Shown here in pieces: positions 56,401-59,084 of a stretch of 59,084 nucleotides of DNA. Positions within the stretch are counted from its first letter, which is position 1, and every line of letters starts with the position of its first letter. The stretch covers positions 1 to 59,084 of the forward strand of contig JADIIX010000139.1 in NCBI GenBank assembly GCA_027604505.1, read 5' to 3'. Both the position numbers and the translations under genes were made by a program. The notes beneath the pieces are model-generated. The model worked only from the letters and a program-made list of their open reading frames with translations, searched no databases and was not told the origin of the DNA. This DNA comes from Gonapodya sp. JEL0774 (taxonomy: Eukaryota > Monoblepharomycota > Monoblepharidomycetes > Monoblepharidales > Gonapodyaceae).

Positions 56401-59084
56401 ACTCGACCAGGTCCTGATCCCATTTCGCAACCGTCAATATATCTGGACCGAGCACCATATCGTCTCGCACTTCAAGCCCGTCCTTGACAGAATCACCAGC
56501 GATAAACCCCCCAACATTCCGCACAATCTTGTCCGCGGCATTGGTGCCGGTGCCACCCTTTTCAATCAACATGACCACGAGCCGTCCGAGCGATTTGGCG
56601 GAATATCCTTGTATCTGTGAATTTCTCTCCCTCGAGACCGAGTTGACCAGATTCCGCACCACGGGGTTGATCTTGGGCGGCGCCTTCCCCAACTGGACAA
56701 CCGCACCGGCGGCACCCGCTAGTACTCGCACAGTTGTCTCGGTAAACTGCCGCTGATACCACGCATGAGCCGCCTCCACAGCCTTGCGGGCCGAATCAAG
56801 CGCGGGTACAAACTTGTCTCGGTTGAGGGGGTTGGGGATCAACTCAATCAGATTCGCGAATTCGTCGTCGGCGCACAGAGCCAGGGCCACATCGGGGGAG
56901 AACACACGCCCACCCCCACTCGCACCTGCAACGGGCAAGGGGGGCAACGGCGGTATCTTCGCCGCAGGCACTCGAGCCTCGGTGAGCATGTTGAGCATGA
57001 TCTGTGCTTCGCCTCGCACGCGGGCCGACCAGGGCATGGATTCCAAATACAGCGTCTTTGTGGTGCCCCCATCAGCCTCGGTGAGCGCGGACACGAGCGA
57101 GTCCCAAAGCTTGCTGAGCTCTGTGACGGACTCAGCGGGGGCTGTGGTGGCTCCTGCTCGCTCTGCGTTCTCTCGTGTGACCCACTCGGCCCACGCCTGA
57201 ATCGCCATGGACACGATGTACCGTTGTCCTGCCCACCCAGCTTGGAGGTACCGTCCCAACAGACCCTCCACGTACACGCCCCCACCTTGCCTCTCCCCGT
57301 CCGCCACGGTCACGGCCATCACCTCACCCAACGCCCTCGCCCCAGCAATCCTCCCAGCCCACACATCTTCCTCTGCCACCACACTCAAATCACTCGCCGC
57401 CATAGCCCGATCGTGCAGAGCCACGGCCGACGACTGCTCGTACACGGCGAGCCCCGACCCGGGCCCCGTGGACGACGGCAGCGGGCCCGCCGCACCTCGC
57501 TTCCCACCGTGCTTGCCCTTGCCGTGATGCTGCTTCCCCACGGTGGCGGGCACCGGTCCACCCTCGGTGTTGCTGGCCGGTACGAACAAGCTGGCGGGGT
57601 CGATGGGCCTCCCTACAGGTGTGGCGATGAGGGCGAACACGGCTCCCAGGGTGGGTAGGGGCATGGCTTTCCTTGCCGCGGCCTTGTCTCTGGCGAAGAG
57701 CTTCGCGACGGCTGACGCGGCTGCCGACGTTGCAGTGAGCACCGGTTGGCGGTCTTCCAAGACAAAATTCTGAAACAGCGTGCGAATCACGTCGGGGTGG
57801 AGCCAGTCGGCCGGCAAAGGTGCCGTGGAGGCGGGAGTGTCCGGGCCTGTGCCCGTGCCCGTGGTACCGTCCTGCATCTCCACGTCCTGTCCACAGGGCC
57901 CTGCCCCAGCCATCGGTTGAGATGATTCCAACGCCACGTCCACCAGGACGGTGAAGCACCGTACCACCGCCGCCCGCACTCCCGGCGCCGAGTGTCTGAA
58001 AAACGGCAGCAACCGCCGCACCAGCACTCCCATATCCACCCCAGACCCTTCCTTTCCCAAAAACACCCTCAACGCTGGCACGCCCACGAGTCTCCCGAGC
58101 AGCTCGCACACGCCTGCCGTGGACGCCGTGAGATCGTCCAGGACGCCCAACGCGTCCCAGGCAGCCTTGACCACGCGATCAAACACGATCCGCGGTGGTA
58201 CAATCTTGGGCAGCAGTTCCGCCACGGGGATGAGCGCCGTGGCACACACTGCGCGCACGTCGTCGTCCGAATCGGCCAAACCGCCCACCAGGGCCGCCAG
58301 CAAGGGGCTCAGCTCCACCTCGCCGTGGGCCCCGTCGGGCGGCGACCCCAGCACCTCGGCCACGCCGGCCTCCCCGCGCACGGCCATCCACCACCGCACG
58401 CCCACCGCACCACCGTACCGCGCTTCCCACCCGTCCGCGTGGCCCTGCTGGCCCCTCATGAGCACCAACAGGCCCCTCTCCAAGGCTGTCCTGGCCAGCT
58501 CCGGCCCACACCACCTCACCGCGGCCCCGAGGGCCATCCCGACGGTCTCTCTGACAGGACACACGGCGCCCTCTGCGCCGGCAAAGTCGGCGAACCTGTC
58601 CAGTCCCAACACGGCCACCATCCTCACGAGGAGATCCTCGGTCCACCTCTCGTGGCGCAGCTCGTTGGCCCGGCGGGACAGGCCGGGCACTTTCCCCGCA
58701 CCGCGGCCCGCGGCGGACAGGACGGCCCGGATGCCCAGCGCGGCGCCGTGCCGGAGCGTCCAGATGGGGGAAAGCAGGTCGTGGGCGAGTTGCGTGCAGA
58801 GGTGGGAGAAGGGCCACGTGGGGTGGGTCAGCGGGTCGTAGAGCGGGGTGTCAGACCCACCCGGCGCCGCCGCCGTATCCTCCGCCTCTCCCCCTCCGCC
58901 CGTCTGGCTCTGGCTCTGGCTCTGCCCCTGCATCTGCGCCCTATGCCCCACCACGACCCTCGCCGGTCCCATCTCGTGCACCTGCGTGTCCGTAGCCACG
59001 GGCGAGTCCAGGTCGCCGTCCGGGTCGGGTTTGATCCGCACGGGCGTGGGGAGGGGGGAGGGAGAGGAGGAGCCGGCCAGGTCG
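53438..59084 (-). CDS. MOT1: MOT1/BTAF1 TBP-associated Swi2/Snf2 ATPase (5' partial)
   Basis: The long first visible exon (window edge to about 55375) encodes HEAT-repeat sequence and ends [20 protein letters not shown] and HGILCD. Splicing restores [11 protein letters not shown] (motif I). Further motifs are [44 protein letters not shown] (DEGH box), [51 protein letters not shown] and [20 protein letters not shown]. The tail [15 protein letters not shown] and LAKLK ends at 53438. HEAT repeats plus this C-terminus are diagnostic of Mot1, which removes TBP from DNA using ATP. The frame is open to the right edge, so the N-terminus lies outside. The first exon is GC-rich compared with the ATPase exons. 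Confidence 0.93.

Noticed and set aside
58179-58817. Second minus-strand frame inside the MOT1 exon
   Set aside because: Arg/Gly/Pro-rich alternate frame of very GC-rich DNA; the MOT1 frame has the recognised domain.
59039-59041. Apparent start of the MOT1 frame near 59041
   Set aside because: The codon is GTG, the frame stays open to the window edge, and MOT1 needs more HEAT repeats upstream, so the gene is treated as 5' partial.
1-59084. tRNA, rRNA or CRISPR features
   Set aside because: I scanned by eye for T-loop motifs such as GTTCGA within cloverleaf spacing and for regularly spaced repeats. The few hits (for example near 55951) lie inside coding exons without stems.

Overview
The window looks like nuclear DNA of a zoosporic (flagellated) early-diverging fungus, most likely a chytrid. 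Genes are dense, on both strands, and broken by many short GT-AG introns (about 50-100 nt). The gene set is opisthokont/fungal (MOT1, OST48/WBP1, Pumilio, an LKB1-type kinase, an Elongator ELP5-like subunit), and one gene (thioredoxin plus three NDK domains, NME8/TXNDC3 type) belongs to a family tied to cilia and flagella. Gene models were built by eye from reading frames and splice sites, so exon edges are inferences unless stated.

Layout. 1-5.75 kb is decayed transposon territory: a Ty1/copia remnant with a 3' LTR, a probable hAT-type MITE nested inside it, the 3' end of a second copia element, and a decayed minus-strand reading frame between them. 5.75-30.4 kb is a housekeeping block: OST48 (-), NME8-like (+), LKB1-like kinase with a very long N-terminal extension (-), mu-crystallin/ornithine cyclodeaminase (+), ELP5-like (-), Pumilio (-), IBTK-like ankyrin/RCC1/BTB protein (-) and an F-box/LRR protein (-). 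30.5-35.2 kb carries an AT-richer kinase-LRR gene in which each leucine-rich repeat lies on its own 84-nt exon. 35.2-39.2 kb holds no confident gene but contains an integrase-like remnant. 39.25-42.05 kb holds a RING-CH membrane protein and a YjbQ-family protein. 42.05-44.15 kb holds homopolymer runs, a 10-N gap and a fragmentary gene.

44.15-49.85 kb holds two head-to-tail alkylsulfatase units (metallo-beta-lactamase plus SCP2-like domains). They appear to be joined in frame into one polypeptide and share a nearly identical tract that includes introns. 49.9-52.6 kb holds a DDT/WHIM chromatin protein and an unrecognised small gene. 52.75-59.08 kb holds a low-complexity hypothetical and the MOT1/BTAF1 Swi2/Snf2 ATPase, which runs off the right edge.

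The most interesting items are the double alkylsulfatase, the exon-per-repeat kinase-LRR gene (organised like animal NLR/ribonuclease-inhibitor LRRs), the LKB1 extension, and splicing oddities (a 9-nt microexon and three GC-AG introns).
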